From the NCBI GenBank assembly GCA_016721465.1, contig JADKIA010000003.1:620001-684000 (forward strand): a DNA stretch of 64,000 nucleotides, read 5' to 3'. The stretch is from Ideonella sp. (GTDB taxonomy: Bacteria; Pseudomonadota; Gammaproteobacteria; Burkholderiales; Burkholderiaceae_C). The notes below the pieces were generated by a model. The model searched no databases. It had not been told where the DNA came from and was given only the letters and a program-made list of their open reading frames with translations. How positions within the stretch are numbered: the first letter of the stretch is position 1; the number at the start of each line of letters is the position of its first letter. Made by a program: the position numbers and the translations under genes. Of this stretch, positions 22,111 through 31,007 are shown piece after piece.

Positions 22111-24339
22111 TCAGGCCGGCGCCGCCTGCGGCCCTGCGCGCAGGTGCCACCACAGGATCAGCAGCACCAGCGGCATGGCCACGGCGTTCACCGTGGCATG
22201 GCTGAACACCATGGACAGCGACAACACGTTCAACGCGATGAAGGCTGGCAGACCCACCTTGCGCCCGCATTGGCCGGTGTAGGCCGCCCCCAGGCCCAGG
22301 ATCGCGACGATGGTGCCGCTGAGCGCCAGGCCGAACTGCGGCCAGTTGAATTGCACCAGCAGCAGCGAAGGCGCGTAGACGAAGGCAAATGGCACCAGCG
22401 CCTTGCCCATCGACAGGCGGAAGGCGGTCATGCCCGTGCGCATGGGCTCGCTGCGCGCGATGCCCGCCGCCGCAAAGGCGGCCAGCGCCACCGGCGGCGT
22501 CACATCGGCCAGCACGCCGTAGTAGAAGACGAAGAAGTGCGTGGCCAGTTGCGGCACGCCCAGCTGGCCCAGGGCCGGGGCCACGATCGAGGCCAGGATG
22601 ATGTAGGTGGGCGTGGTGGGCACGCCAGTGCCCATGATGATGCAGGCCAGTGCCGTGAACACCAGACCGAACAGAACGGTGACGGACTGCAGGTTGAACC
22701 AGTGCAGCAGGTCCAGCGCCACCACCGCCTGTGCGGCGCTGCCCGACAGGTCGAGCACGAAGGCCGAGAACTTGAAGCCCATGCCGGTCAGCGTGGTGAT
22801 GCCCAACACGAATCCGACGCAGGCGCAGGCGGCGCCGATGGACAGCGCCGACTTGGCGCCCATGTCGAAGCCACGAACCAGCGCGCGTGGCGTGATCGCC
22901 ATGCCGGTCATGCCCTTGCCCGCCTTGCCCAGCAGGCGCGGAATCCAGGAACAGACGACGGTGAGGGTGATGCCCCAGAAGGCCGCCAGGAAGGGCGTGT
23001 ACTGCATCAGCAGCATGGTCACCATCACGATGAGCGGGATGAACAGGTGCCAGGAGCTGGCCAGCACCTTGCCCAGCGTGGGGATGTCCTTGGGGTTCAT
23101 GCCGGCCAGGCCCAGGCGCTTGGACTCCAGGTGCACCATCCACAGGATGGCCAGGTAGTGCAGCGCTGCGGGCACGATGGCCACCAGCACCAGCTGGTTG
23201 TAGGGAATGCCCAGGGTTTCGGCCATGATGAAGGCGGCCGCGCCCATGATCGGCGGCGTCACCTGCCCGCCGCAGGCCGCGCTGGCCTCGACCGCACCGG
23301 CGAAGCGGGGCGAGAACCCCACCTTCTTCATCAGCGGAATGGTCATCACGCCGGTGGTCACCGCATTGGCGATGGCCGAGCCCGAGATCATGCCGAACAG
23401 GCCCGACGACACCACGCAGACCTTGGCCGGCCCGCCCGAGAAGCGCCCGGCCGCCACGGTGGCCAGGTTGACGAACAGCTGCCCCAGCCCGGTGAGCTGG
23501 GCCATGATGCCGAACAGCACGAAGTGGAAGACGAAGGTGGCCACCACGCCCACCGGGATGCCGTAGATGCCCTCGGTGCCCTTGTACAGGTGGGCCACCA
23601 CGCGCGGCACGCTGTAGCCCCGGTGCGCCAGGCCGCCGGGCAGGTAGGGGCCGAAGATGCCATAGAGCACCGTGGCCACCGCCAGCAGCGGCAGAAAGAT
23701 GCCCATGGTGCGGCGTGCGGCTTCAAGCACCATGGCGATGGCGATCACGCCGAACATCAGGTCCACCGGGGTGTGCTGGCCGGGCCGCGCGATGTAGATC
23801 GAATCGAAGAAGATCAGCAGGTACAGCGAGAAGCTCGAGGCCAGCGCGGCGAAGATCCAGTCGCGCCAGGGGATGTGCTGGTGGCTGCCGTCGTAGGCCT
23901 TGAAGGGCAAGGACAGCCCGGCCAGGGCCAGCAGCACGCCGGCAAAGGCCCACCGCGCGCCGGCCGGCACCTCGCCGCCGACGGTTTGCACCAGGTTCCA
24001 GCCCAGCAGCAGGTAAAACGCGGCCAGGCCCAGCGCCACCGCCCATTCCCAGGCGCCGGGCAGGCGTTTCTGCCGCGGGAACACCAGGAAGCACAGCCCC
24101 AGCACCACCGACAGGTGAATGGCACGGTGCGCGATCTCGTTGTGCAGCCCGAAGCCGGCGGTGTAGTAGTGCCAGCTGGACAGGGCCACTGCGATGAACG
24201 TGACGATGCCCGCCGAGAAGCCGGCCAGGCGGCGGAAGCTGGACTCGGGATCGAATTGCTCGATCAGGCGGTCGACCTCGTCCTGGCTGACCACGGGAAC
24301 GTCGCCCAGGGGCGTGAGGCTGGCGGGGGCGGTGCTCAT
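22111..24339 (-). CDS. TRAP transporter fused permease (4TM/12TM, TRAP-TAXI type)
   Basis: 742 residues with about 17-18 hydrophobic segments, the DctQ and DctM parts joined in one chain as in TAXI-type carriers. Signature blocks are SGSAIANAVTTGVMTIPLMKK, EASAACGGQVTPPIMGAAAF, GTGVPTTPTYIILASIVAPAL and YGVLADVTPPVALAAFAAAGI. The soluble N-terminal stretch SQDEVDRLIEQFDPESSFRR is usual for the family. It lies downstream of the DUF1850 and TAXI binding-protein genes on the same strand; the three form the standard TRAP-TAXI set. Substrate unknown; C4-dicarboxylates or glutamate-like acids are typical. Confidence 0.94.
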   Translation of the reverse strand: MSTAPASLTPLGDVPVVSQDEVDRLIEQFDPESSFRRLAGFSAGIVTFIAVALSSWHYYTAGFGLHNEIAHRAIHLSVVLGLCFLVFPRQKRLPGAWEWAVALGLAAFYLLLGWNLVQTVGGEVPAGARWAFAGVLLALAGLSLPFKAYDGSHQHIPWRDWIFAALASSFSLYLLIFFDSIYIARPGQHTPVDLMFGVIAIAMVLEAARRTMGIFLPLLAVATVLYGIFGPYLPGGLAHRGYSVPRVVAHLYKGTEGIYGIPVGVVATFVFHFVLFGIMAQLTGLGQLFVNLATVAAGRFSGGPAKVCVVSSGLFGMISGSAIANAVTTGVMTIPLMKKVGFSPRFAGAVEASAACGGQVTPPIMGAAAFIMAETLGIPYNQLVLVAIVPAALHYLAILWMVHLESKRLGLAGMNPKDIPTLGKVLASSWHLFIPLIVMVTMLLMQYTPFLAAFWGITLTVVCSWIPRLLGKAGKGMTGMAITPRALVRGFDMGAKSALSIGAACACVGFVLGITTLTGMGFKFSAFVLDLSGSAAQAVVALDLLHWFNLQSVTVLFGLVFTALACIIMGTGVPTTPTYIILASIVAPALGQLGVPQLATHFFVFYYGVLADVTPPVALAAFAAAGIARSEPMRTGMTAFRLSMGKALVPFAFVYAPSLLLVQFNWPQFGLALSGTIVAILGLGAAYTGQCGRKVGLPAFIALNVLSLSMVFSHATVNAVAMPLVLLILWWHLRAGPQAAPA

Positions 24340-24394
24340 CGTGGTGGGCGCATGGGTTCGGGTTGGGGTCGGTGGGTCGGGGCAGGGTGGGTGG

Positions 24395-24889
24395 TCAAGG
24401 CGCAGGGCGCGCCGGCACGGCCAAGGCCTGCGCCGCACCACAGCCCTGTGCCACCAGTTGCACGGCGTGCGCGCTCAGCGCCGACAGGGGCAGTGGCTCG
24501 CTGCCTGGCAGCAGCAAGCGCATGTGCTGCGCGGGCAGCGGCCGCACCACCAGTGGCTGGACGCTGCGATTCAGTGTCAGGCGCCAGCCCGGGCCGTCGC
24601 GCTGCAGTTGCTCACCCGGCCCCGCCGCGTGCGGCAGGCCGTAGCCCTGGCCATCGAAGCGCTCTTCCACCAGCCGCGCCTGCGGGTCGAAGGCGTAGCG
24701 GTCGATCACCGTGGTGCCCAGCACCGAATGCTCGAAGGCGATCTGCACTTGCGGTGCGGCCGGATCGAGCGGCAGGCGGCGCAGCTCGAGACCGCTGCGG
24801 TGCTCGTTGAGCACCAACTCGCACGCCTGCGCGGGCAGGCCGGCAAGCAACGCGCACGCCAGCGTGGCGGCGCGCTGCGCGACGCTCAC
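24395..24889 (-). CDS. DUF1850 protein of the TRAP-TAXI operon
   Basis: 164 residues with a cleavable signal (AALACALLAGLPAQA) and then ELVLNEHRSGLELRRLPL. The core IAFEHSVLGTTVIDRYAFD and the GYGLPHAAGPGE segment fit the DUF1850 family, usually encoded between a TAXI binding protein and a fused TRAP permease. The role is unknown; by context it is an accessory periplasmic factor. The GTG start overlaps the upstream stop by 4 bases. Confidence 0.82.
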   Translation of the reverse strand: MSVAQRAATLACALLAGLPAQACELVLNEHRSGLELRRLPLDPAAPQVQIAFEHSVLGTTVIDRYAFDPQARLVEERFDGQGYGLPHAAGPGEQLQRDGPGWRLTLNRSVQPLVVRPLPAQHMRLLLPGSEPLPLSALSAHAVQLVAQGCGAAQALAVPARPAP

Positions 24890-25854
24890 TTGATCACGCC
24901 TTTTTCCTTGAAGTACCTGATCGAGCCCGGGTGCAGCGGCACGGTGCCCACGGCCGTGGCGGTGGCCAGCGTGATGCTCTTGCCCATGGCATGCACCTGC
25001 GCCATCGTGGCCACGTTCTCATACAGCGCCTTGGTCACCTCGTAGGCCACGGGCTCGGGCACGGCGTCGTGCGCGGTCCACACCGCCATCACCGCCAACG
25101 TGGGCACGACCGTGGTCTGGCCCTTGTAGGTGTTGGCCGGCAATGGCACGCTGGCGTAGAACGGCTGCTGGCGTTGCAGCTCGGCCACCTCGGCGCCACT
25201 CAGCGGGATGACCTTCAGCGCATGGCTCTGCGCGAAATCCGTGACGGCGGCGGTGGGCACGCCGGCGGTGATCAGCGTGGCGTGCAGGTTGCCGTCCTTG
25301 ATCTTGTCCACCGCCTGGGTGAAGGACGACAGGTCTTCCTTCACGTCGGCACGGGTCATGCCATAGACCTTGAGCAGGTCGGTCAGCAGCTGATACTGGC
25401 CCGAGCCGGGCGCGCCGGAGGAGATGCTCTTGCCCTTCAGGTCGCGCACGCTGTTGATGTTGAAGTCGGCGCGGGTGATCAGTTGCACCGTCTCGGGGTA
25501 AAGCGCCCCCAGCGCGCGCAGGTTCTTGATCGGCGCCTTGTCGAACTGGCCCACGCCGCGGTAGGCGGCGTCCAGGATGTCGGCGGCCACGAAGGCCGAC
25601 TCGATCTCCTTGTTGCCCAGCAGCTTGGCATTGCCCACCGAGGCGCCGGCGGCCTCGGCGGTGGCGGTGATCTTCTTGCCGTCGACCACCGCCTTGTTGG
25701 AGATCAGCTGCGCCAGCATGCCGCCCAGCGGGTAGTAGGTGCCGCCGGTGCCGCCGGTGGCGATGCCGAAGAACACGCGCTGCTGCGCGAGCGCGCCGGT
25801 GGCGATGATGACTGCGGTCAGCGCGGCGGCGCCGTGTTTCCAGGTGAAGTTCAT
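24886..25854 (-). CDS. TAXI-family TRAP solute-binding protein
   Basis: 322 residues. The signal peptide (TAVIIATGALAQ) precedes RVFFGIATGGTGGTYYPLGGMLAQLISN, the hallmark opening of TAXI binding proteins. Other family features are AAGASVGNAKLLGNKEIESAFV, LRALGALYPETVQLITRADFN, the DLKGKSISSGAPGSG loop and a C-terminal VGTVPLHPGSIRYFKEKGV. Start at ATG 25854 within 'tcatggg'. It is the first gene of the TAXI-DUF1850-permease operon. The leader contains a 13-base tandem repeat and, further up, a palindromic intergenic element. Confidence 0.94.
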   Translation of the reverse strand: MNFTWKHGAAALTAVIIATGALAQQRVFFGIATGGTGGTYYPLGGMLAQLISNKAVVDGKKITATAEAAGASVGNAKLLGNKEIESAFVAADILDAAYRGVGQFDKAPIKNLRALGALYPETVQLITRADFNINSVRDLKGKSISSGAPGSGQYQLLTDLLKVYGMTRADVKEDLSSFTQAVDKIKDGNLHATLITAGVPTAAVTDFAQSHALKVIPLSGAEVAELQRQQPFYASVPLPANTYKGQTTVVPTLAVMAVWTAHDAVPEPVAYEVTKALYENVATMAQVHAMGKSITLATATAVGTVPLHPGSIRYFKEKGVIK

Positions 25855-25860
25855 GGGAGG

Positions 25861-25886
25861 GTCTCGTGGTGGGGTCTCGTGGTGGA
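25861..25886. repeat. 13-base tandem duplication upstream of the TAXI gene
   Basis: GTCTCGTGGTGGG is followed directly by GTCTCGTGGTGGA, two copies differing in the last base, 7 bases upstream of the TAXI start codon. It covers the ribosome-binding area, so it could affect translation; it may equally be a chance slippage product. Confidence 0.6.
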
Positions 25887-25900
25887 TTGGGGCTGGTCTC

Positions 25901-25976
25901 AAGCCAATGTGGCTCTGCCACTCTGCTTGATCCCCGCGGGGGGGACGCCGCATGGCGGCGTCCTTGGGGCACTCAG
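25901..25976 (-). repeat. Palindromic intergenic element, copy B
   Basis: Read on the minus strand it starts CTGAGTGCCCCAAGG. A variable hairpin (ACGCCGC-CAT-GCGGCGT) follows, then CCCGCGGGGATC and a long stem-loop around GTGGC-AGA-GCCAC. Copy A at 44606-44694 shares both conserved ends. It lies 25 bases behind the stop of the dienelactone hydrolase gene on the same strand, so it may serve as a 3' processing or termination element for that gene. Confidence 0.75.
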
Positions 25977-26001
25977 CGTGCTCGAATCAGGCGGCCGAGC
26001 A

Positions 26002-26697
26002 TCAACCGAGGTGCTTGCCGAAGAACGCAAACGTGCGATCCCAGGCCATTTGTGCCCAGGCCGCATCGTATTGGGTGATGGGCAGGCGGCGCGGGCCTTG
26101 TGCCATCTCGTTGGCAAAGCCGTGCTGGGCCAGGTAGCGGTGGCCGCGCAAGTGCACGCCGGCCTCGCGCAGCTTGGCCTCGAGCGCATCGACGCCGGCG
26201 ATCGGGAAGGGGTTGTCCTGCTCGGCCCAATGGGCCATCACCGGGGCTTTGATCTTGCTGGCGTCCACGAAGTCCAGCGGGGGATAGCCGTACCACACCA
26301 CGCCGGCATCGGCCTCGGGCGCCATGGTCAGCGACAGCACGGTGAGCGCGCCGCCCATGCAGAAGCCGGTGACACCCACCTTGGCGCTGCCACCGGCCTT
26401 GAGGTGCTGCACCGCGCCGCGCACGTCCTGCGAGGCGGCCTGGCCGAAGTCCAGGCCGGTCATCAGGTGGTGGGCTTCCTCGGCCTCGATGGTGGACTTG
26501 CCGCGATACAGGTCGGGCACCAGCGCACGGTAGCCGGCGGCGGCCACGCGGTCGGCCACGCCGCGGATCTGGTCGTTCAGGCCCCACCACTCCTGGATCA
26601 CCACCACGGCCGGGGCGCCGGCGGCGTTGGCGGGCTCGGCCAGGTAACCCGAAGCGGCTTGCCCATCGGGGCGGGTGAAGGTGATCATGGTGCCCAT
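26002..26697 (-). CDS. Dienelactone hydrolase family protein
   Basis: 231-residue alpha/beta hydrolase. The nucleophile motif GFCMGG places Cys113, with Asp161 in WAEQDNPFP and His192 in YLAQHGFANE as the rest of the Cys-Asp-His triad. Early strands VVVIQEWWGLNDQIRGVADRVAAAGYRALVPDLYRG are typical of carboxymethylenebutenolidases. In ring-cleavage pathways the enzyme opens dienelactone to maleylacetate, but no such pathway genes are nearby and many members are general hydrolases. Start ATG 26697; MITF at 26688 is an alternative. A palindromic element follows the stop. Confidence 0.93.
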   Translation of the reverse strand: MGTMITFTRPDGQAASGYLAEPANAAGAPAVVVIQEWWGLNDQIRGVADRVAAAGYRALVPDLYRGKSTIEAEEAHHLMTGLDFGQAASQDVRGAVQHLKAGGSAKVGVTGFCMGGALTVLSLTMAPEADAGVVWYGYPPLDFVDASKIKAPVMAHWAEQDNPFPIAGVDALEAKLREAGVHLRGHRYLAQHGFANEMAQGPRRLPITQYDAAWAQMAWDRTFAFFGKHLG

Positions 26698-26807
26698 GCG
26701 TGCACTCCTTGCGGTGTTGGATTGAAGACGAGTAGACGAGAAGCCGCCGGGCAGCGTCAAGCGGGGGAACACGGGTGGCGAGGGCTGAGGCAGTTAAGCT
26801 TGAACCA

Positions 26808-27992
26808 ATGTCAAGCCATGACGTGATCGTGATCGGCGCCGGCGTGGTCGGCGCCTCGGTGGCCTGGCACCTGGCCGCGCTGGGCGCGAGGCGGGTGCTG
26901 GTGCTGGACCGCGGGCAGGTCGGCGCCGGCACGTCTGCACAGTCCAGCGGCATCCTGCGCACGCACTATTCGGTGCCGGAAAACGTGGCGCTGGCGCGGC
27001 GCTCGTGGACGGTGTTCGAGCGCTTTGCCGCCTATCTGGGCGACGACGAGGCCTCGGCCGGCCTGGTGCGCTGCGGCTACCTGATCGCCGCCCCCGATGG
27101 GCCCAAGCGCGACGCCCTGCAGGCGGCGCTGGCCGGCCAGCGTGCCCAGGGCATCACGGTGAACCTGCTCGACGCCCAGCAGGCCGCCAGCCTGTTGCCG
27201 ATCTGCCGCTTCGACGATGCGGCGCTGATCGGCCACGAGCCCGAGGCCGGCTTTGCCGACGCCTACCTGGTGGCCACCGGCTTTGCGCGCTCGGCGCGGC
27301 GCCTGGGCGTGCAGATTCGCGAAGGTGTGGAGGTGCAGGGCCTGTGCCTCGAGGGTGGGCGCGTGGCCGGTGTGGTCACGCCCCAGGGGCGCTTCACCGC
27401 GCCAGTGGTGGTGAGCACGCAGAACATCTGGGCGTGCGAGATCGAGCGCTGGACCGGCATCGCCTTGCCGGTGGCCGCCGAGCGCCACAAGGTGCTGGCC
27501 TTGCAAGGCCCCGATCCCTACACACGCGAGATGCCGGTGTACAAGGACCTGGGCTCGCCGGGCATGCTGTATTGCCGCAGCTACGGCGGCACGCAGATGC
27601 TGGTGAGCGAAGGCGTCGCCGGCCAGGCCCTGCCCGGCCCGGACAACGGGCCCGGCGACATCGGCATGGACGATGTGCTGCACATTGCCGAGCAGGTGTC
27701 CGCCCGATTTCCGAGTTATGCCACTGCGGGGCTGGCCAGCTCGTGGACCGGCGTGTACGACGTCACCCCGGACTGGAACCCGGTGCTGGGCGCCTTGCCC
27801 GAGCTGCCCGGCCTGGTGCTGGGCTGCGGCTTCTCGGGCCACGGCTTCAAGCTGTCGCCGGCGGTGGGCCGGGTGCTGGCGCAGTGTGCGCTGGGCCTGC
27901 CCACCGATGTGTCCCTGGCGCCGTATGCGCTGGAGCGTTTTCGCAGCGGCGCGCTGCTCGTGGGGCGCTACGGCGTGGGCGCGGTGTCGTGA
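26808..27992 (+). CDS. FAD-dependent amino acid/amine oxidoreductase (DAO family)
   Basis: 394 residues, the size of sarcosine oxidase beta-like or D-amino-acid dehydrogenase-like enzymes. The N-terminal VIVIGAGVVGASVAWHLAALG is the dinucleotide-binding fold, followed by VLVLDRGQVGAGTSAQSSGI. The C-terminal WTGVYDVTPDWNPVLGALPE and GLVLGCGFSGHGFKLSPAVGR blocks are characteristic of the DAO family. Its substrate is probably an N-methylated or simple amino acid. It stands alone, diverging from the dienelactone hydrolase gene. Start at ATG 26808; a longer frame from 26775 lacks support. Confidence 0.9.
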   Translation: MSSHDVIVIGAGVVGASVAWHLAALGARRVLVLDRGQVGAGTSAQSSGILRTHYSVPENVALARRSWTVFERFAAYLGDDEASAGLVRCGYLIAAPDGPKRDALQAALAGQRAQGITVNLLDAQQAASLLPICRFDDAALIGHEPEAGFADAYLVATGFARSARRLGVQIREGVEVQGLCLEGGRVAGVVTPQGRFTAPVVVSTQNIWACEIERWTGIALPVAAERHKVLALQGPDPYTREMPVYKDLGSPGMLYCRSYGGTQMLVSEGVAGQALPGPDNGPGDIGMDDVLHIAEQVSARFPSYATAGLASSWTGVYDVTPDWNPVLGALPELPGLVLGCGFSGHGFKLSPAVGRVLAQCALGLPTDVSLAPYALERFRSGALLVGRYGVGAVS

Positions 27993-28253
27993 CGGACCTT
28001 GCCCGACGCGCTTGGCGTAGTGCCCTCGGGCATCGGACGGTCCTTGCATGGGATCGCCGCCGTGCCTTCGCGCTGCTGGTGCACGCCGCCATCGTCCACG
28101 CGCCGTCCTGCCGCGTCGCGGGTGCGGGAGCAGGCCTGTCGTGGCGAAGCCATCGGTGCGTGGATGGCGGACTTGTTGATTCCACGCAATCGCCAACACC
28201 GGAATCGCCTGCAGAGTGCACAGTGACCAGGGATTCATTCAAAGGAGCATGTC

Positions 28254-28565
28254 ATGACCGACCACGTGGCGGATGTCAGGAAGTACAGCGCGGAGGTGAA
28301 CGAAGCGGCGGTGGCGGCCATCGTGAAGTACTGCGGCATCGCATTGCAGCGCCTTGATTCCTCGCTGGTGTCCGCATCGGACCCGAAGGAACTGGCCACC
28401 GTTCGCGATGGTTTCGCGGCGAAGAAGCTGGGGCTCACCGCCGAAGCGGCCGACACCGGCATCGAGGCCACCGTCGAGAAGATGAAGGCGACGGGGCGCA
28501 AGAGCCGCGTCACCTTCTACTACCTGCTGGCGGAAGTGACCGGTACGCTGAACAAGCTCGGCTGA
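28254..28565 (+). CDS. DUF2853 family protein
   Basis: 103 residues, all helical in appearance: HVADVRKYSAEVNEAAVAAIVKYCGIALQRLDSSLVSASDPKEL matches the DUF2853 pattern as I know it. Function unknown. It has a good ribosome-binding site (AAAGGAG, 6-7 bases upstream). The 261 bases before it hold no gene I can support. It is convergent with the OmpA lipoprotein gene. Confidence 0.85.
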   Translation: MTDHVADVRKYSAEVNEAAVAAIVKYCGIALQRLDSSLVSASDPKELATVRDGFAAKKLGLTAEAADTGIEATVEKMKATGRKSRVTFYYLLAEVTGTLNKLG

Positions 28566-28658
28566 GCACCGATTGCCGGATGCCGCGTCGGCTGGGCGCG
28601 GCGCAGTCCTCACCGAACCAGAGGGCGGGACGAGGCCCGGCAGGCATGCCTTGCCGGC

Positions 28659-29336
28659 TCAGGCCGGCCGTTCAGGCTCGCGAAGCAGGATCTCGACCCG
28701 GCGGTTCCTGGCGCGGCCTTCGTCCGAGGCGTTGTCGGTCACCGGCTCGTGCGATCCGCGCCCCGCTGTTTCAATGCGCGAACCGTTCACACCGCGGTCC
28801 ACCAAGTAGTTGCGCACGTTGTTGGCACGCTCCACCGACAAGGGACCGTTGATCGCGTCGGGGCCTGTGCTGTCGGTATGCCCGATCACGCGGATGTGCA
28901 AGGACGGATCGTTGCCCAGACCGCTGGCGAACTGGTCGAGCACCGCGCGCAGCCTGGGCTGGATGTCTGCGCGGCCTGTGTCGAACGAGATGTCGCTCGG
29001 GATCTGAAGCTTGAGTTGATTGTCGCTGGTGCGTGCCACTTCGACGCCTGTGCCCCGTGTCGCCTGTTCCATCGCCAAGCGCTTGTCTTCCATCCGCTTC
29101 GACCAGAGGTTGCCGCCGACGGCGCCGGCCACGCCACCCAGGACGGCCCCCTTGGTCGCGTTGTCGCGGCCGCCTATGATCCCGCCTAGCACCGCGCCGG
29201 CGGCCGCGCCGATGCCGGCGCCCTTGGCGGTGTCCTTCTGTCGTTCATCCATGTTGGCGCAGCTGCTCAGAAGCAGGCCGCAAGCCAGGGCCGCGGGCAG
29301 ACCGGCACGACGCAGAAGATTAGTGTTTGTGGTCAT
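28659..29336 (-). CDS. OmpA-family peptidoglycan-binding lipoprotein with glycine zipper
   Basis: 225 residues. The lipobox LLSSC gives Cys26 as anchor. Residues 38-78 form a glycine zipper (GAGIGAAAGAVLGGIIGG, then GAVLGGVAGAVGGNLW) able to insert in the membrane. The OmpA C-like domain spans about 113-218, with GHTDSTG (Asp155) and NRRVEI (Arg212) as the diaminopimelate-binding signature. The YiaD/YfiB-like architecture points to an outer-membrane anchor to peptidoglycan. It is a single gene; 218 bases separate its start from the end of hutF. Confidence 0.92.
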   Translation of the reverse strand: MTTNTNLLRRAGLPAALACGLLLSSCANMDERQKDTAKGAGIGAAAGAVLGGIIGGRDNATKGAVLGGVAGAVGGNLWSKRMEDKRLAMEQATRGTGVEVARTSDNQLKLQIPSDISFDTGRADIQPRLRAVLDQFASGLGNDPSLHIRVIGHTDSTGPDAINGPLSVERANNVRNYLVDRGVNGSRIETAGRGSHEPVTDNASDEGRARNRRVEILLREPERPA

Positions 29337-29554
29337 CGCTTGTCCTTCAAGTTGAGCGCCGGCACACTCAATCGGCCGGCGCGAAAACTGTCTGCCCCGC
29401 AGGACAGGGTGGCAATGATCACACAGCGACGGCGAGCCGCGCTTGAGTGCAATCAACCAGGCGAGGGCATTGATCCAGGGACCCGAGGCTTGCTTCCCGC
29501 CGTTCAGCGTCACGAACGCGGCGGCGATGATCGGGTTCGCGCAGCCTTCTCGGG

Positions 29555-30961
29555 CTACAGCTCGGCCCACAGTTCGCGCATGGCGTGGGCGAAACCGGCG
29601 CGGGCTTCACGCTGCCGAATGTGCAGGCCTTGTTCCAGCCTGCGCTGTCCGGCCACCCAGACCTCGGTGAAGGCCAGCGCGTTGGTGGCGAAGACCAGCG
29701 CGTCCAGCCGGTGCGAATCGGGCACACCGAGCAGGCCGGGGGCGTCGGCATCCAGCACCAGCAGGTCGGCGCGCGCGCCTTCCACCAGGCCCCAGCGTTC
29801 GAAGCCGGCGGCGGCGGCGCCGCCGGCGATCGAGCGATCGAACAAGCGGGCCGCCGTAGACGCCAGGCCCAGCTCGGGCGCGGCGGCCACGTTGCGCCGA
29901 CGCAGGGCCAGGCGTTGGCCGTATTCGAGCCAACGCAATTCGTCCACCCAGCTGCGCGACATGTGGCTGTCCGAGCCGATGGACAGCGGGGTGTCGCTGG
30001 CCAACCAGCCTGGCAGGTCGCACAGGCCGTCGCCCAGGTTGGCTTCGGTGCTGGGGCAGATCACCACGCCGGCGCCACTGCGACGCACGGCTTCGATCTC
30101 GCCGGGGGTGGTGTGTGTCGCATGCACCAGGTGCCACCGGTGGTCCAGCGGCACGTGGCGGGCCAGCCATTCGATCGGGCGCAGGCCCGTGGCGGCGAGG
30201 CAATCGTCCACCTCGGCGGTCTGTTCGGCGATGTGGATGTGCACCGGGCCGTCGAGGAAGCGGGCCTGCAGCGCCAGCTCCTGCACCGCTTCGGCCGGCG
30301 CGGCGCGCAGCGAGTGCACTGCCAGCCCGGCGCGGGCCAGCGGCGACATCAACGCATTCACCCGCGAGGACAGCGTGCGCACCAGCTCCACCGTGCTGGC
30401 AAAGCGCCGCTGGTCCTCGCGCAGCGTGGCTTGTGTGAAGCCCGCCCGCTGGTACAGCACGGGCAGCAGCGTGATGCCGATGCCCGCGTCCTGTGCGGCC
30501 TGCACCAGGGCCAGGCTCATCTCGGCCGGATCGGCATAACGCGATCCATCAGCGTCATGGTGCAGGTAGTGGAACTCGCACACCTGCGTGTAGCCGCCTC
30601 GCAGCATCTCGGTGTAGAGCTGCGTGGCGATGGCGTGCAGCTGCTCGGGCGTGACGCGCAGGGCCACGGCATACATGCGGTCGCGCCAGCTCCAGAAATC
30701 GTCGCGCTCGCCGCTGCGGCGCTCTGCCAAGCCGGCAAAGGCGCGTTGAAAGGCGTGGCTGTGCGCGTTGACCATGCCCGGCAGCACGGGGCCCGGCAGC
30801 CGCGTGGCGCCGGGCGGCGCGGCCATGCCGGTGCACACCTCGAGCAGCTGGCCGTTGACGTCGACCGTGAGCACGACGTCGCTGCGCCATTGGCCCTGCA
30901 CCCAGGCCTGCGGCGCCCAAAGCAGCCGCGGGTCGGCAGCGCATGGGTTCAGGTCAGGCAT
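29555..30961 (-). CDS. hutF: Formimidoylglutamate deiminase
   Basis: 468-residue amidohydrolase that converts N-formimidoyl-L-glutamate to N-formyl-L-glutamate and ammonia, step four of histidine breakdown by the five-step route. Metal-site motifs are NAHSHAFQRAFAG (His67, His69), FHYLHHDADG, VHIHIAEQ, HLVHATHTTPGEI and IGSDSHMSRSW with the catalytic aspartate. Start ATG 30961 (MPDLNP); it lies 46 bases after hutG on the same strand. The presence of hutF together with hutG, and no hutE-like formimidoylglutamase, shows that formate rather than formamide is the one-carbon product. Confidence 0.96.
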   Translation of the reverse strand: MPDLNPCAADPRLLWAPQAWVQGQWRSDVVLTVDVNGQLLEVCTGMAAPPGATRLPGPVLPGMVNAHSHAFQRAFAGLAERRSGERDDFWSWRDRMYAVALRVTPEQLHAIATQLYTEMLRGGYTQVCEFHYLHHDADGSRYADPAEMSLALVQAAQDAGIGITLLPVLYQRAGFTQATLREDQRRFASTVELVRTLSSRVNALMSPLARAGLAVHSLRAAPAEAVQELALQARFLDGPVHIHIAEQTAEVDDCLAATGLRPIEWLARHVPLDHRWHLVHATHTTPGEIEAVRRSGAGVVICPSTEANLGDGLCDLPGWLASDTPLSIGSDSHMSRSWVDELRWLEYGQRLALRRRNVAAAPELGLASTAARLFDRSIAGGAAAAGFERWGLVEGARADLLVLDADAPGLLGVPDSHRLDALVFATNALAFTEVWVAGQRRLEQGLHIRQREARAGFAHAMRELWAEL

Positions 30962-31007
30962 GGCAGCGCCTTGGTCTGGCACGTCAGGCGATCCGGGCGG
31001 GCGCCGC

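Noticed and set aside
21409..24810. Very long open frame on the plus strand over the peptidase and TRAP genes
   Set aside because: It is antisense to well-supported genes on the minus strand; its protein is low-complexity His/Gln/Arg/Gly-rich as expected from GC-rich reverse reading.
24931..26826. Plus-strand open frame of over 600 codons across the TAXI and hydrolase genes
   Set aside because: Shadow of two real minus-strand genes; no domain, no ribosome-binding site, His/Gly-rich composition.
27993..28253. Possible small gene upstream of the DUF2853 gene
   Set aside because: Only short frames without ribosome-binding sites; no hairpin or repeat of note.
28637..28657. Dyad CCGGCAGGCATGCC/TTGCCGG between convergent DUF2853 and ompA genes
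   Set aside because: Imperfect stem, no T-run on either side; not reported as a terminator.
29337..29554. Possible gene remnant between ompA and hutF (minus-strand PIIAAAFVTLNGG-like reading)
   Set aside because: Too short, no start or homology that I recognise; treated as intergenic.
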